Position numbers and translations under genes: made by a program. The notes below the pieces were generated by a model. The model was not told the DNA's origin, ran no database searches, and saw nothing but the letters and a program-made list of their open reading frames with translations. Below, piece after piece: positions 1-6,739 of a stretch of DNA of 64,000 nt. The stretch's first letter is position 1. Each line of letters opens with the position of its first letter. Source of the stretch: Sphingomonas yantingensis (GTDB taxonomy: Bacteria; Pseudomonadota; Alphaproteobacteria; Sphingomonadales; Sphingomonadaceae); assembly GCF_014199325.1 (NCBI RefSeq), contig NZ_JACIJJ010000007.1:37857-101856 (forward strand), in the 5' to 3' direction.

Positions 1-234
1 GTCGCGCGCGTGTGCCAGGTTTTCGATCAGCTCGGTGAATCCGGGCCGCGACTTCCACGCCCCCGGCTCGTCGTCCGACCAACTGCGGTACAGCCGTCCC
101 TTGTCCTCGAACTTGTCCTGCCACAGGCGCACGGCCACCGCCGAACCGTCAGGGCTGCGCCCTGACCAGCTCCACCTGATGTTCTTAGGTACGACCCCGA
201 AGTACTCGAACGCCTTGCTGTGATTGCCTGCCAC
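1..234 (-). CDS. Unrecognised protein, 3' end cut by window edge
   Basis: The frame stays open to the left edge, so only the first 78 codons are present and no stop is seen. The GTG start at 234 is chosen because GGGAG lies six bases before it. An in-frame ATG at 294 would add 20 residues but has no clear RBS. The visible product begins MAGNHSKAFEYFGVVPKN, has WSWS at residues 21-24 and is rich in aromatic and charged residues, without a signal peptide or membrane segment. I do not recognise the family. It diverges from the spanin-like pair and lies in the element that ends at tRNA-Ser, so it is probably an element gene. Confidence 0.55.
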   Translation of the reverse strand, partial: MAGNHSKAFEYFGVVPKNIRWSWSGRSPDGSAVAVRLWQDKFEDKGRLYRSWSDDEPGAWKSRPGFTELIENLAHARD

Positions 235-347
235 GATGATCTCCCGGCCGTGACCATAGCCGGGTCGTGCTGACGGGCAACCGCCTGCACGCATTGCATA
301 AGTTCGAGCCGATTCGTCACAGTCCGCATGTCACGGGAGACACGGCG

Positions 348-755
348 ATGTTGGCGACGATCGGTGCATGGGGAGGCTGGCAGGCCCTGCGCGCGTCCAT
401 GCGCTGGGTGCTGCCGCTCGCCGCGATGGTCGGCGTCATCGTCGGCTTCTGGCTTCTCGTCGTGGCACCGCGCATCGAACTGCGGCGGGCCGAGATCAAG
501 GCGCAGGCGGACCAACTGCAACGGACCGAGGATGCGCTGAAGCGGGTCGAGGCGCAGGCCGCCGCGCAGCGCGAGATCGATGCCGAGAAGGTGGCGGCGG
601 TGGATGCCGCAGCGACGGCCCGTGTCGAGCGCATCGAGCGCACCACCGTCATTCGCCAAGCCGCCGCAGCGCGTGCCGAGGCGGCCGGCGATCCCGAGGT
701 CAGCGACGGGCTGAATGACTTCTTGGCCGATCTGCGGAAGGAGCAGGGTAAGTGA
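348..755 (+). CDS. Putative inner-membrane spanin (Rz-like)
   Basis: The product has 135 residues. One strong membrane segment lies at about residues 18-41. A long Ala/Glu/Arg-rich stretch at about 42-110 follows, with heptad-like spacing that suggests a periplasmic coiled coil. ATG 348 is preferred because GGGAGA ends seven bases upstream and it places the membrane segment near the N terminus; an upstream ATG at 267 lacks an RBS. This is the architecture of phage i-spanins, which act with an outer-membrane lipoprotein to disrupt the envelope at lysis. The next gene is a small lipoprotein starting inside this stop codon, which is the main reason for the call. No sequence-level family match is claimed. 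Confidence 0.6.
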   Translation: MLATIGAWGGWQALRASMRWVLPLAAMVGVIVGFWLLVVAPRIELRRAEIKAQADQLQRTEDALKRVEAQAAAQREIDAEKVAAVDAAATARVERIERTTVIRQAAAARAEAAGDPEVSDGLNDFLADLRKEQGK

Positions 756-1123
756 ACCCGTTGAGAGAAGCCGAAAGAGGGTTCGCCCAATGCGGCATAT
801 TGGCGGTTGCTTTTGCTGCGGTGTTAATTTTGCTCGCGCTCGCAGGCTGCTCGACCACCGGCGCCCGCGACCGCGCGCTGATCGCCGCTGGCCAGGCTGC
901 CGCCACGCTGCCGGCCATGTCCGATGCCGAGCTGACCTGCGATGTCGAGCCGCGCGCGCCGTCGCCGAAGGGCGCTGCCGCCCGGGTGCGCGAGAGCCAG
1001 GTCACCAACTACATCCTCGATCTGCGCGAAGCGGGTGCCGACTGCCGAGACAAGCTCGGCGTCGCACGGCGCGTGTGGCGCAAGGTCGAGGACGTCCGCA
1101 GCCGAGCCGTGCCGCCACGATGA
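752..1123 (+). CDS. Putative outer-membrane lipoprotein spanin (Rz1-like)
   Basis: The product has 123 residues, with a hydrophobic N terminus and a lipobox LAGC ending at Cys33, so it should be lipidated and moved to the outer membrane. The remainder is a short hydrophilic domain with two further cysteines. The GTG start overlaps the stop of the upstream gene as GTGA, suggesting translational coupling. A coiled-coil inner-membrane protein followed by a small lipoprotein is the usual form of a two-component spanin. Rz1 proteins are normally shorter and richer in proline, so the assignment rests on architecture and order. It could instead be an unrelated small lipoprotein of the element. Confidence 0.55.
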   Translation: MNPLREAERGFAQCGILAVAFAAVLILLALAGCSTTGARDRALIAAGQAAATLPAMSDAELTCDVEPRAPSPKGAAARVRESQVTNYILDLREAGADCRDKLGVARRVWRKVEDVRSRAVPPR

Positions 1124-1132
1124 GCCTGTTCA

Positions 1133-1576
1133 CTATGCGTCTGGACTGGACCGATTTGTCCTGCTGAAATCCACGTCCACGATGTTGCCAATCTCCGGTG
1201 AGGGGACAGCCACCTCCGGACCGATCTTTGCATGTACGCCGGCCTGAACCAAACGGCGACGCGCGCTGGCGATGACGACAAGCCAAGGTCCTTCACCCCA
1301 AGGCCATCCCTTTTGCGGCTCGACGAGCAACAGATGCGATCCGGTATCGGCGAGATACTCGATCGTCGCCTCGACTTCGTCCTCCACCTGCTCGATCAAC
1401 TCGCGTACCTGCCGCGGCACAGCGGCATCGCCACGCGTCCACTTGTCGACCGACGACCGGTTCACGCCGAGCTGGTCCATGATCACCTGGCGCTCTAGAC
1501 CGAGCGCAGCCCGGCGGGCGCGAAACTCCACGCCGCCAATCAGCGAATCGGGATCATCCTTGGTCAGACGCGGCAT
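1133..1576 (-). CDS. HTH (XRE-like) DNA-binding regulator
   Basis: The product has 147 residues. Residues of about 14-65 look like an XRE/Cro-type helix-turn-helix: FRARRAALGL, then MDQLGVNRSSVDKWTRGD as the recognition part. The C-terminal half (GWPWGEGPWLVVIASARRR) is not recognised. ATG 1576 is chosen because the HTH begins soon after it; an upstream ATG at 1702 would read through the divergent promoter. The gene diverges from the AlpA-domain gene at 1640, with a perfect palindrome between them, so it may repress both promoters. The spacing to the lipoprotein gene's stop is 9 bases, tail to tail. Confidence 0.65.
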   Translation of the reverse strand: MPRLTKDDPDSLIGGVEFRARRAALGLERQVIMDQLGVNRSSVDKWTRGDAAVPRQVRELIEQVEDEVEATIEYLADTGSHLLLVEPQKGWPWGEGPWLVVIASARRRLVQAGVHAKIGPEVAVPSPEIGNIVDVDFSRTNRSSPDA

Positions 1577-1620
1577 GCCCACTTGATTGCACGGGCGCGT
1601 TAAGAACTGGAAGACGATCC

Positions 1621-1634
1621 TTGCAGTATTGCAA
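1621..1634. promoter_or_regulatory. Perfect palindrome in divergent regulator promoter
   Basis: TTGCAGTATTGCAA is an inverted repeat with arms TTGCA/TGCAA and the four-base centre GTAT. It lies in the 63-base gap between the divergent HTH gene (start 1576) and AlpA-domain gene (start 1640), five bases before the latter's ATG. Its place and symmetry fit an operator for the HTH protein. Binding is inferred from position alone. Confidence 0.45.
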
Positions 1635-1639
1635 ATGTC

Positions 1640-2332
1640 ATGATCGCTGTCGCCGTTCAGCCCTGGTGCCCGTACACCGCCGAAACATTCCCGCGATCGC
1701 ATGGCCGGGTCTCGCTGGCCGAGGTGCTAACGACATACACGCTGCTGCAGGATGGCACCGGGGCCCCGCAGATCGCAGAGGCATTCGGCGATCCCGGTGA
1801 CGAGCGCGTACGCGGTGTCGTCGCGGCGTCGATCCGCCTGCTCGGTCGCCAGCTGCTAGAGGGACGGATGAAGGCGTACGCCCGCCCGATCGGCGGCGGC
1901 GAGCCCGTCGCGATTCCGGCGGGTGCGTGGGAACTGGACGACTTCGTGCTGCGCTTCGCGACCTGCGCCATCGATCCCCGGCGGCCGTTCGACGCGACCG
2001 CCACCCCAACGCACAGCATCTTCGTCGACGACGCCGCCATCGACGCGATCTACGGCTTGTTCGCCCCCGAAGGCCTGTCGCGACCGCGCGCGCAGCGCGC
2101 CCCTGCAAACCCATCGAACGACGCGCCCCCGGAGAGTCCGGACGCCAGGTCCGCGCCCGAGCTAAACCGGTTCCTGCGGCTGGACGAGGTCGAGAGGATT
2201 GTCGGGATCAAGCGCAGCACGATCTACGATCGTATCCGGGATGAGCGATTCCCGCCCCAGATCGACCCCGGTTCGCGGCCGGCGCTTTGGCGCGAGAGCG
2301 ACGTGCGGGCCTGGCTGGCGGATCCGCGCTGA
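1640..2332 (+). CDS. AlpA-domain regulator with long N-terminal region
   Basis: The product has 230 residues. Residues of about 177-228 match the AlpA/MerR-like winged-helix pattern of phage regulators: FLRLDEVERIVGIKRSTIY, then FPPQIDPGSRPALWRESDV and AWL. AlpA proteins are usually about 70 residues and activate integrase or excision genes in P4-like elements. Here about 145 unrecognised residues and a Pro/Ala-rich linker (about 148-172) precede the domain. No Shine-Dalgarno sequence precedes ATG 1640, so the mRNA may be leaderless or start further in. It diverges from the HTH gene and lies on the same element as the integrase, so control of excision or element genes is a reasonable inference. 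Confidence 0.65.
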   Translation: MIAVAVQPWCPYTAETFPRSHGRVSLAEVLTTYTLLQDGTGAPQIAEAFGDPGDERVRGVVAASIRLLGRQLLEGRMKAYARPIGGGEPVAIPAGAWELDDFVLRFATCAIDPRRPFDATATPTHSIFVDDAAIDAIYGLFAPEGLSRPRAQRAPANPSNDAPPESPDARSAPELNRFLRLDEVERIVGIKRSTIYDRIRDERFPPQIDPGSRPALWRESDVRAWLADPR

Positions 2333-2341
2333 CGCCGGCGG

Positions 2342-2926
2342 TCAGGGATAGGTCGGACCCGACCGCTGCACGATTTCGAGGAATCGCCTGACATCGTCGT
2401 TCGATAGCCGCAGCGAGCTGCGCCAGTGCTTGCCCGTCGGTCGCTTGCCGTTCCAGAACAGCTGCGGCGCGCGCTTCAACACCCGCTCGCCCGTCTCGAT
2501 GTTGTCGTGCTTCAGCAGGTTGTTGACCTCGTTCAGCAGCGTCAGCCCGTCGCCATCGACTGCGTACCCGAGCTTGCGCACCGCCCGACGCAGCCCCCGG
2601 AAATCGCTGTCGTTGTCGCCCGTCCAATATCGCGCCGACGTCTCCCAGAAGTGGAAGATGCTGCCCGTGAACGCCTCGCGGATCACCTTCTGCGCCATCG
2701 ACGCCTTCATGGCTTCCCACCGCAGCGCGCCGCGCGTGCTGACGATCAGCGCGCCGTCCTCGTCGTACTCGTCGTCGTCTTCGCCGCTCTCGACATAGCG
2801 ATCATACGCTTCCTCGGCAGCGCGATGCGCCTGCTCCATCGCACCGATCGACGCGTCGAACGCGAGCCGGATCTGCTCGATATCGCTGGCGAACTGGAAC
2901 GCGCGGATGCCGGGGATCTCGACCAT
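2342..2926 (-). CDS. Unknown 194-residue element protein
   Basis: The protein looks largely helical, with an acidic run at about 48-57 (GEDDDEYDED), an aromatic block at 91-101 (FHFWETSARYW) and LLNEVNNLLKHDN at about 130-142. It has no signal peptide or membrane segment. The last motif, a conserved-looking Asn-x-Leu-Lys-His near the C-terminal third, recalls HEPN-like RNase folds, but this is by eye and weak. Its stop lies 9 bases from the stop of the AlpA-domain gene, tail to tail. In an integrated element such a gene could be a defence or toxin component or an ordinary phage accessory gene. I cannot assign a function. Confidence 0.6.
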   Translation of the reverse strand: MVEIPGIRAFQFASDIEQIRLAFDASIGAMEQAHRAAEEAYDRYVESGEDDDEYDEDGALIVSTRGALRWEAMKASMAQKVIREAFTGSIFHFWETSARYWTGDNDSDFRGLRRAVRKLGYAVDGDGLTLLNEVNNLLKHDNIETGERVLKRAPQLFWNGKRPTGKHWRSSLRLSNDDVRRFLEIVQRSGPTYP

Positions 2927-3051
2927 GGCCGGATGCTATGCGCTGCGGGCCGCGTCATCCAGTCGGTTGCACAAGATTGGACGATCACCCATTATTCGGC
3001 TTGGGCGTAGCCCGTCAGGTTCACCGCATCGGGGACCGACGCAGATCCAGC

Positions 3052-3127
3052 TGCGTGCTTTGCCAAGGGCGACGGCCCACTGGATAGCGCATCCCGGGTG
3101 CGTACTCTGCCAAGGGCGATAGCCCAC
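3052..3127. repeat. Two-copy hairpin repeat, 47-base period
   Basis: Two 29-base copies at 3052-3080 and 3099-3127 match at 25 of 29 positions, with core TGCCAAGGGCGA. Each contains a small stem GGGC/GCCC with loop GACG or GATA, and two of the four differences fall in or next to that loop. They lie in the 259-base gene-free stretch between the 194-residue protein (start 2926) and the small ORF at 3186. No promoter was recognised there. Confidence 0.6.
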
Positions 3128-3185
3128 CGCGGAACGAATGGCGGCGAGGCGACGGCTTCGCCGCCCTCTTCGTAGGAGGAGCGGT

Positions 3186-3383
3186 ATGAAGCGCGGCAAC
3201 GGTCATTTCATCATTGACGAGATTATGCGCCATCAGCCGACGCGGGACGAGGCGATCGAGCTTGGTGGAGGGCGTTGCCTAGTATGGCTTAATGGCATTG
3301 GCCCATGGGTCAGTAGCCCCGCATTTCCTCGGGCACCTGTGTACCAGAATAGTGCAGCGGATCCCGGCATCGTCACGAGCTAG
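3186..3383 (+). CDS. Small hypothetical protein, strong RBS
   Basis: This 65-codon frame begins MKRGNGHFIIDEIMRHQPTR. AGGAGG lies a few bases before the ATG, one of the strongest ribosome-binding sites in the window, and is the main evidence that it is real. The product has no membrane segment or recognised motif, and the second half is low in predicted structure. It converges on the integrase gene, and the two stop codons overlap within the palindrome GCTAGC. Small genes beside integrases are sometimes excisionases, but no winged-helix pattern is visible here, so I do not make that call. Confidence 0.45.
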   Translation: MKRGNGHFIIDEIMRHQPTRDEAIELGGGRCLVWLNGIGPWVSSPAFPRAPVYQNSAADPGIVTS

Positions 3384-4696
3384 CGATACGTCGACCGCCT
3401 CTTCCCGGTCATCACCTCGCCCGCCGGAACCGCGCCTTCCATGATGATCGACGCCCAGTCCTCGGCCAGCTCGCGCCGCCGCTCCATGTATGCCGACCGG
3501 TTGTACGTGAACTCCTCCGCCGACATGCCGACCGGCTTGTGCGCCAGCATCAGGTCCACGATCAGACGGTCGAGGTTGTACCGCTCCGCGCCCATCGCCT
3601 GGCGTTCGACGCGCCCGTTCATGATCGTCGAGAACGCGCTGCGCCACCCGTGCGGCACGTGTCGCCCCTTGTAGCCGATGCGCTTGTAGAGGAACGACAC
3701 CGCGTTCTCGCTGATCGGGTCGGACGGATCCCATGCCGACGGGAACACCATCTTGCCCCGCCCGGTGAGCGCTTGCACCGCATGCAGCGCATCGACCGCC
3801 GCCTGCGACAGCGGGATCTCGTGGTCGTACGCGTCGTTGTCGCGCAGATCGTACTCGAGCTTCATGCGCGCGCTCGGCACCTTCCACACCGCCGCGGGCG
3901 ACGGCTCGCCGGGCTTCGCCCAGTCGATCCCGTGCAGCTCGGTCCAGGGCATTCGGTGAACCATCCCGGGGCGCTGCGCGGTCAGCGCGATGAACCGCGA
4001 CGCCAGCTTGGTGGTCGGCATCGCGCCGGCGGCATCGACGTCCTGGATCAGCTGGCGGAGCGCGGCGGGATCGGTCAGCGCCGGCCACTTTCGCTTCTTC
4101 GGCACGGCCGCCATCGCCTCGCGCACGTCGGCCGCCGGATTGCCGCAGCCCGCACCGTGCGCCTTCGCCCACTTGAACACGCGCTCGGCACGCTGGCGCA
4201 GCCGCCGCGCCGTCTCGATCGACCCGCGCTTCTCCACCTTCTTCAACGCGGCGAGGATCAGCGGCTCGTCGATGTCGGTCACCGGGTATGCGCCGATGGA
4301 GGGGAACAGGTCGCGCTCCATGCTGGTGATCACGTCGTCGGCGTGCACCGGGCGCCAGCGTGCCTTCGTCGTCTCGAACCAATCGCGCGCGTGCTTCTCG
4401 AACGTGTCGTTCGCGCGCGCCTCGCCGACCATCTTCACGCGCTTCGCCTCGAGCACCGGGTCGCGCCCGGCAGCCAGCGCGTCCTTCGCCTTGTCGCGCA
4501 TCGTCCGCGCGACCCTCAGTGTCGTCGCCGGATACGGCCCGAGCACCAGCACCTTCTCCTTGCCGAGGTGCCGGTACTTCATGCGCCAGATCTTCGCGCC
4601 CTTGGCGGTGACGAACAGATACAAGCCGCCGGAATCTGCCAGCTTGTAATCCTTGTCGCGGGGTGTGGCCGTGCGCGCGGCGGTGTCCGTCAGCAC
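3380..4696 (-). CDS. int: P4-type tyrosine site-specific integrase
   Basis: The 438-residue product catalyses integration and excision at the neighbouring tRNA gene. The N-terminal arm-binding domain (DUF4102-like) is clear: DKDYKLADSGGLYLFV, then KYRHLGKEKVLVLGPYP. In the catalytic domain the first Arg is in AQRPGMV (R242), the His-x-x-Arg is HGWR (H349, R352), a His is in LAHKP (386), and the likely nucleophile is Tyr398 in the YNR segment, with Tyr403 nearby. GTG 4696 is chosen because the conserved N terminus begins there and GGGGGT lies just upstream; an open frame extends to 4882 but is not conserved-looking. The gene starts 188 bases from the tRNA 3' end. It appears intact. Confidence 0.92.
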   Translation of the reverse strand: MLTDTAARTATPRDKDYKLADSGGLYLFVTAKGAKIWRMKYRHLGKEKVLVLGPYPATTLRVARTMRDKAKDALAAGRDPVLEAKRVKMVGEARANDTFEKHARDWFETTKARWRPVHADDVITSMERDLFPSIGAYPVTDIDEPLILAALKKVEKRGSIETARRLRQRAERVFKWAKAHGAGCGNPAADVREAMAAVPKKRKWPALTDPAALRQLIQDVDAAGAMPTTKLASRFIALTAQRPGMVHRMPWTELHGIDWAKPGEPSPAAVWKVPSARMKLEYDLRDNDAYDHEIPLSQAAVDALHAVQALTGRGKMVFPSAWDPSDPISENAVSFLYKRIGYKGRHVPHGWRSAFSTIMNGRVERQAMGAERYNLDRLIVDLMLAHKPVGMSAEEFTYNRSAYMERRRELAEDWASIIMEGAVPAGEVMTGKRRSTYR

Positions 4697-4780
4697 GGAT
4701 ACCCCCAGTATCGTCCGCTGGCGTCCGGATACCCCCACTCTCCAGGAGCGGGTACCCCCACGATACCCCCGGATGCCCCC
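4697..4780. repeat. Five GGGGGTATC-like repeats upstream of int
   Basis: Read on the minus strand, five copies close to GGGGGTATC begin near 4780, 4770, 4760, 4737 and 4707. Two are exact 11-mers spaced 30 bases apart (4697-4707 and 4727-4737), and the other three are packed 10 bases apart. The last copy supplies the G-rich ribosome-binding region of int. Repeats between a tRNA and int fit integrase arm-type sites or an autorepression operator. Confidence 0.6.
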
Positions 4781-4883
4781 GGCTGATGTCGGATGTCGTC
4801 GGCCTTCATCGGACGATTGTCGCCCGGAAACCCTTACGAAACAATGGAGATCGGAGGCTGTCGGACGGTGCTGAAACTGCACC

Positions 4884-4973
4884 TGGCGGAGACGGAGGGA
4901 TTCGAACCCTCGGTACAGTTTCCCGTACGACGCTTTAGCAAAGCGTTGGTTTCAGCCACTCACCCACGTCTCC
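4884..4973 (-). tRNA. tRNA-Ser (anticodon GCU)
   Basis: The 90-base gene reads on the minus strand. The acceptor stem GGAGACG pairs with CGTCTCC, followed by discriminator G and an encoded CCA. The anticodon stem ACGCT/AGCGT encloses TTGCTAA, giving anticodon GCU. A long variable arm and GGTTCGAATCC in the T arm are typical of tRNA-Ser. The integrase gene lies just beyond the 3' end, so this gene is the likely attachment site and its 3' part may have been restored by the element. Confidence 0.97.
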
Positions 4974-5170
4974 GGGTTCAATCGGCGCTGAAGGCGCGGC
5001 TATAGCGAGGGGTATCGGGGCGATCAACCGCTTCCGTGCGGGTTTCGACGCGATTCGTTCCGGCGCGCGATCGACTCAATCCGCCGTCCGTTCATTGGCG
5101 CTTCACGCGATCCCGGTGTATCGTATCGAAACACGGGCGGCTGGGCGCCGCGGGGACCGGGGGAAGCGTA

Positions 5171-5950
5171 ATGTCGGGTAAATGGCTGATCGCGTTGGCG
5201 AGCGTCGGGCTGGCAGCCGCGCCGCTCTCTGCGCAGGTGCGGACGATCGACCCCAACGCCGCGATCGACGGCGACCTGAACGGACGCGCCGCGCCGCGCG
5301 CCCCCGCGCCGCAGGATCGCCTGAGCCAGGAAGAGATGACCGTCGACCCCGGCCCGCAGGATCCGGTGGAGCAGTCCGCACCGCCCCCCGCTCCCGCCCC
5401 GGCACCGACCGCGACGACCGCCGCCCCGGCCGGCCCCGTCACTGCCGAGCGCACCGCCGCTGCGGAAGAGACCTTCGCCCGCGACGACCTGATGAGCGCG
5501 GCCGAGGGGGTGTTCGGCAAGGGCGCGCAGGGCCTTGCCGGGATGCTGGAGAAGGTGCTGTCCGAACAGGGCCGCCCCAATGCCTATATCGCCGGGCGCG
5601 AGGCGTCGGGCGCGTTCGTTGTCGGCGTCCGCTATGGCTCGGGCGTGATGACGCACAAAATCGAGGGGCAGCGCCCGGTCTACTGGACCGGTCCGTCGCT
5701 CGGCTTCGACGTGGGCGGCGACGCGAACAAGGTCTTCGTCCTCGTCTACAACCTCTATGATTCGCAGGAACTCTATCGCCGCTATCCCGCGGCCGAGGGG
5801 CGCGTCTATTTCGTCGGCGGTTTCGCCGCGACCTACCTGCGCCGCGGCGACGTCGTGCTGATCCCGATCCGGCTGGGCGTCGGCTGGCGGCTGGGCGCGA
5901 ACGTCGGCTATATGCGCTTTTCCGAGAAGTCGAAGTGGCTGCCGTTCTGA
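5171..5950 (+). CDS. EipA-family periplasmic protein (DUF1134)
   Basis: The product has 259 residues. A signal peptide at 1-22 ends at an AxA-like LSAQ site, and a Pro/Ala-rich linker at about 70-95 is followed by a DUF1134-type domain (about 100-259) containing GVRYGSGVMTHK, YWTGPSLGFDVGGDANK and FVGGFAATYLRRGDVVLIPIR. In Brucella and Caulobacter EipA supports envelope integrity, and that role is carried over here by family. ATG 5171 is chosen for its GGGGGAAG ribosome-binding site and immediate signal peptide; a longer frame from 5036 has neither. It is monocistronic or leads the ftsEX group. Confidence 0.8.
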   Translation: MSGKWLIALASVGLAAAPLSAQVRTIDPNAAIDGDLNGRAAPRAPAPQDRLSQEEMTVDPGPQDPVEQSAPPPAPAPAPTATTAAPAGPVTAERTAAAEETFARDDLMSAAEGVFGKGAQGLAGMLEKVLSEQGRPNAYIAGREASGAFVVGVRYGSGVMTHKIEGQRPVYWTGPSLGFDVGGDANKVFVLVYNLYDSQELYRRYPAAEGRVYFVGGFAATYLRRGDVVLIPIRLGVGWRLGANVGYMRFSEKSKWLPF

Positions 5951-5973
5951 GGGCACGGTTTACCCTGACTTGA

Positions 5974-5987
5974 GCCCGCGCGCGGGC
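5974..5987. other. GC palindrome between eipA and ftsE
   Basis: GCCCGCGCGCGGGC is a perfect 14-base palindrome, nested inside a wider pair CACGG/CCGTG. It lies between the eipA stop and the ftsE start. It could form a stem-loop that ends eipA transcription or attenuates ftsE, but no T-run follows, so it is not a standard terminator. Confidence 0.35.
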
Positions 5988-6031
5988 CGTGCGATGGCTC
6001 GCGGCCTTCAAGAGGCTCGCAAGCGTCAGGC

Positions 6032-6739
6032 ATGGCCAATATCGTTCAGTTCGAGAATGTCGGCCTGCGCTACGGATCGAGCCCCGAGACGCTGTCCGAC
6101 CTGTCGTTCGCCCTTCGCGCCGGTGCCTTCTATTTCGTGACGGGGACGTCGGGCGCGGGGAAGACCTCGCTGCTTCGCCTCCTCTATCTGGCCCAGCGGC
6201 CGAGCCGCGGGGTCATCCGCCTGTTCGGCGAGGATGCGGTGACGCTGCCGCGCGGGCGGCTGCCCGGCTTTCGGCGACGGATCGGCGTCGTGTTCCAGGA
6301 TTTCCGCCTGCTCCCGCACCTTACCGCCTACGAGAACATCGCCCTGCCGCTGCGCCTTGCCGGTCATGACGAACAGGAACTGGACGAAGCGGTGCAGGAA
6401 ATGCTCGCCTGGGTCGGGCTTTCGGGCCGTGCCGATGCGCGCCCCGCAACGCTTTCGGGCGGCGAGCAGCAACGGATCGCGATCGCGCGCGCGGTCATCA
6501 ACCGGCCCGAGATGCTGGTCGCCGACGAACCAACCGGCAACGTCGATCCCGACATGGCCGACCGGCTGCTCCACCTGTTCGACAGTCTCAACAAGCTTGG
6601 CACCACCGTCGTCGTGGCGACGCACGACCTGCATCTGCTCGGCCGCGTACCCGATGCGCAGATGATGCGGATCGAGAAGGGCCGGCTGGTCGACCCCACC
6701 GGCAATCTGCGCCACCCGCCGGCCGAGGCCGCGCGATGA
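6032..6739 (+). CDS. ftsE: Cell division ATP-binding protein FtsE
   Basis: The 235-residue ABC ATPase pairs with FtsX at the division site and couples ATP hydrolysis to activation of cell-wall hydrolases. The Walker A GTSGAGKT is at 38-45, the Q-loop FQD at 88-90 followed by FRLLPHLTAYEN, the signature LSGGEQQR at 141-148, Walker B LVADEPTGNVD at about 162-172 and the switch His in VVATHDLHLLG. FRLLPHLTAYEN after the Q-loop is typical of FtsE rather than of transport ATPases. The ATG stop overlap with ftsX (ATGA) supports coupled translation. Confidence 0.93.
   Translation: MANIVQFENVGLRYGSSPETLSDLSFALRAGAFYFVTGTSGAGKTSLLRLLYLAQRPSRGVIRLFGEDAVTLPRGRLPGFRRRIGVVFQDFRLLPHLTAYENIALPLRLAGHDEQELDEAVQEMLAWVGLSGRADARPATLSGGEQQRIAIARAVINRPEMLVADEPTGNVDPDMADRLLHLFDSLNKLGTTVVVATHDLHLLGRVPDAQMMRIEKGRLVDPTGNLRHPPAEAAR

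Noticed and set aside
1..3380. Second copy of the tRNA-Ser 3' end as distal attachment site
   Set aside because: No convincing copy of the acceptor or T-arm sequence was found; the distal site probably lies left of the window.
3539..4786. Open frame of 415 codons on the plus strand
   Set aside because: It lies antisense to the intact integrase and shows His/Arg-rich shadow composition and no motif.
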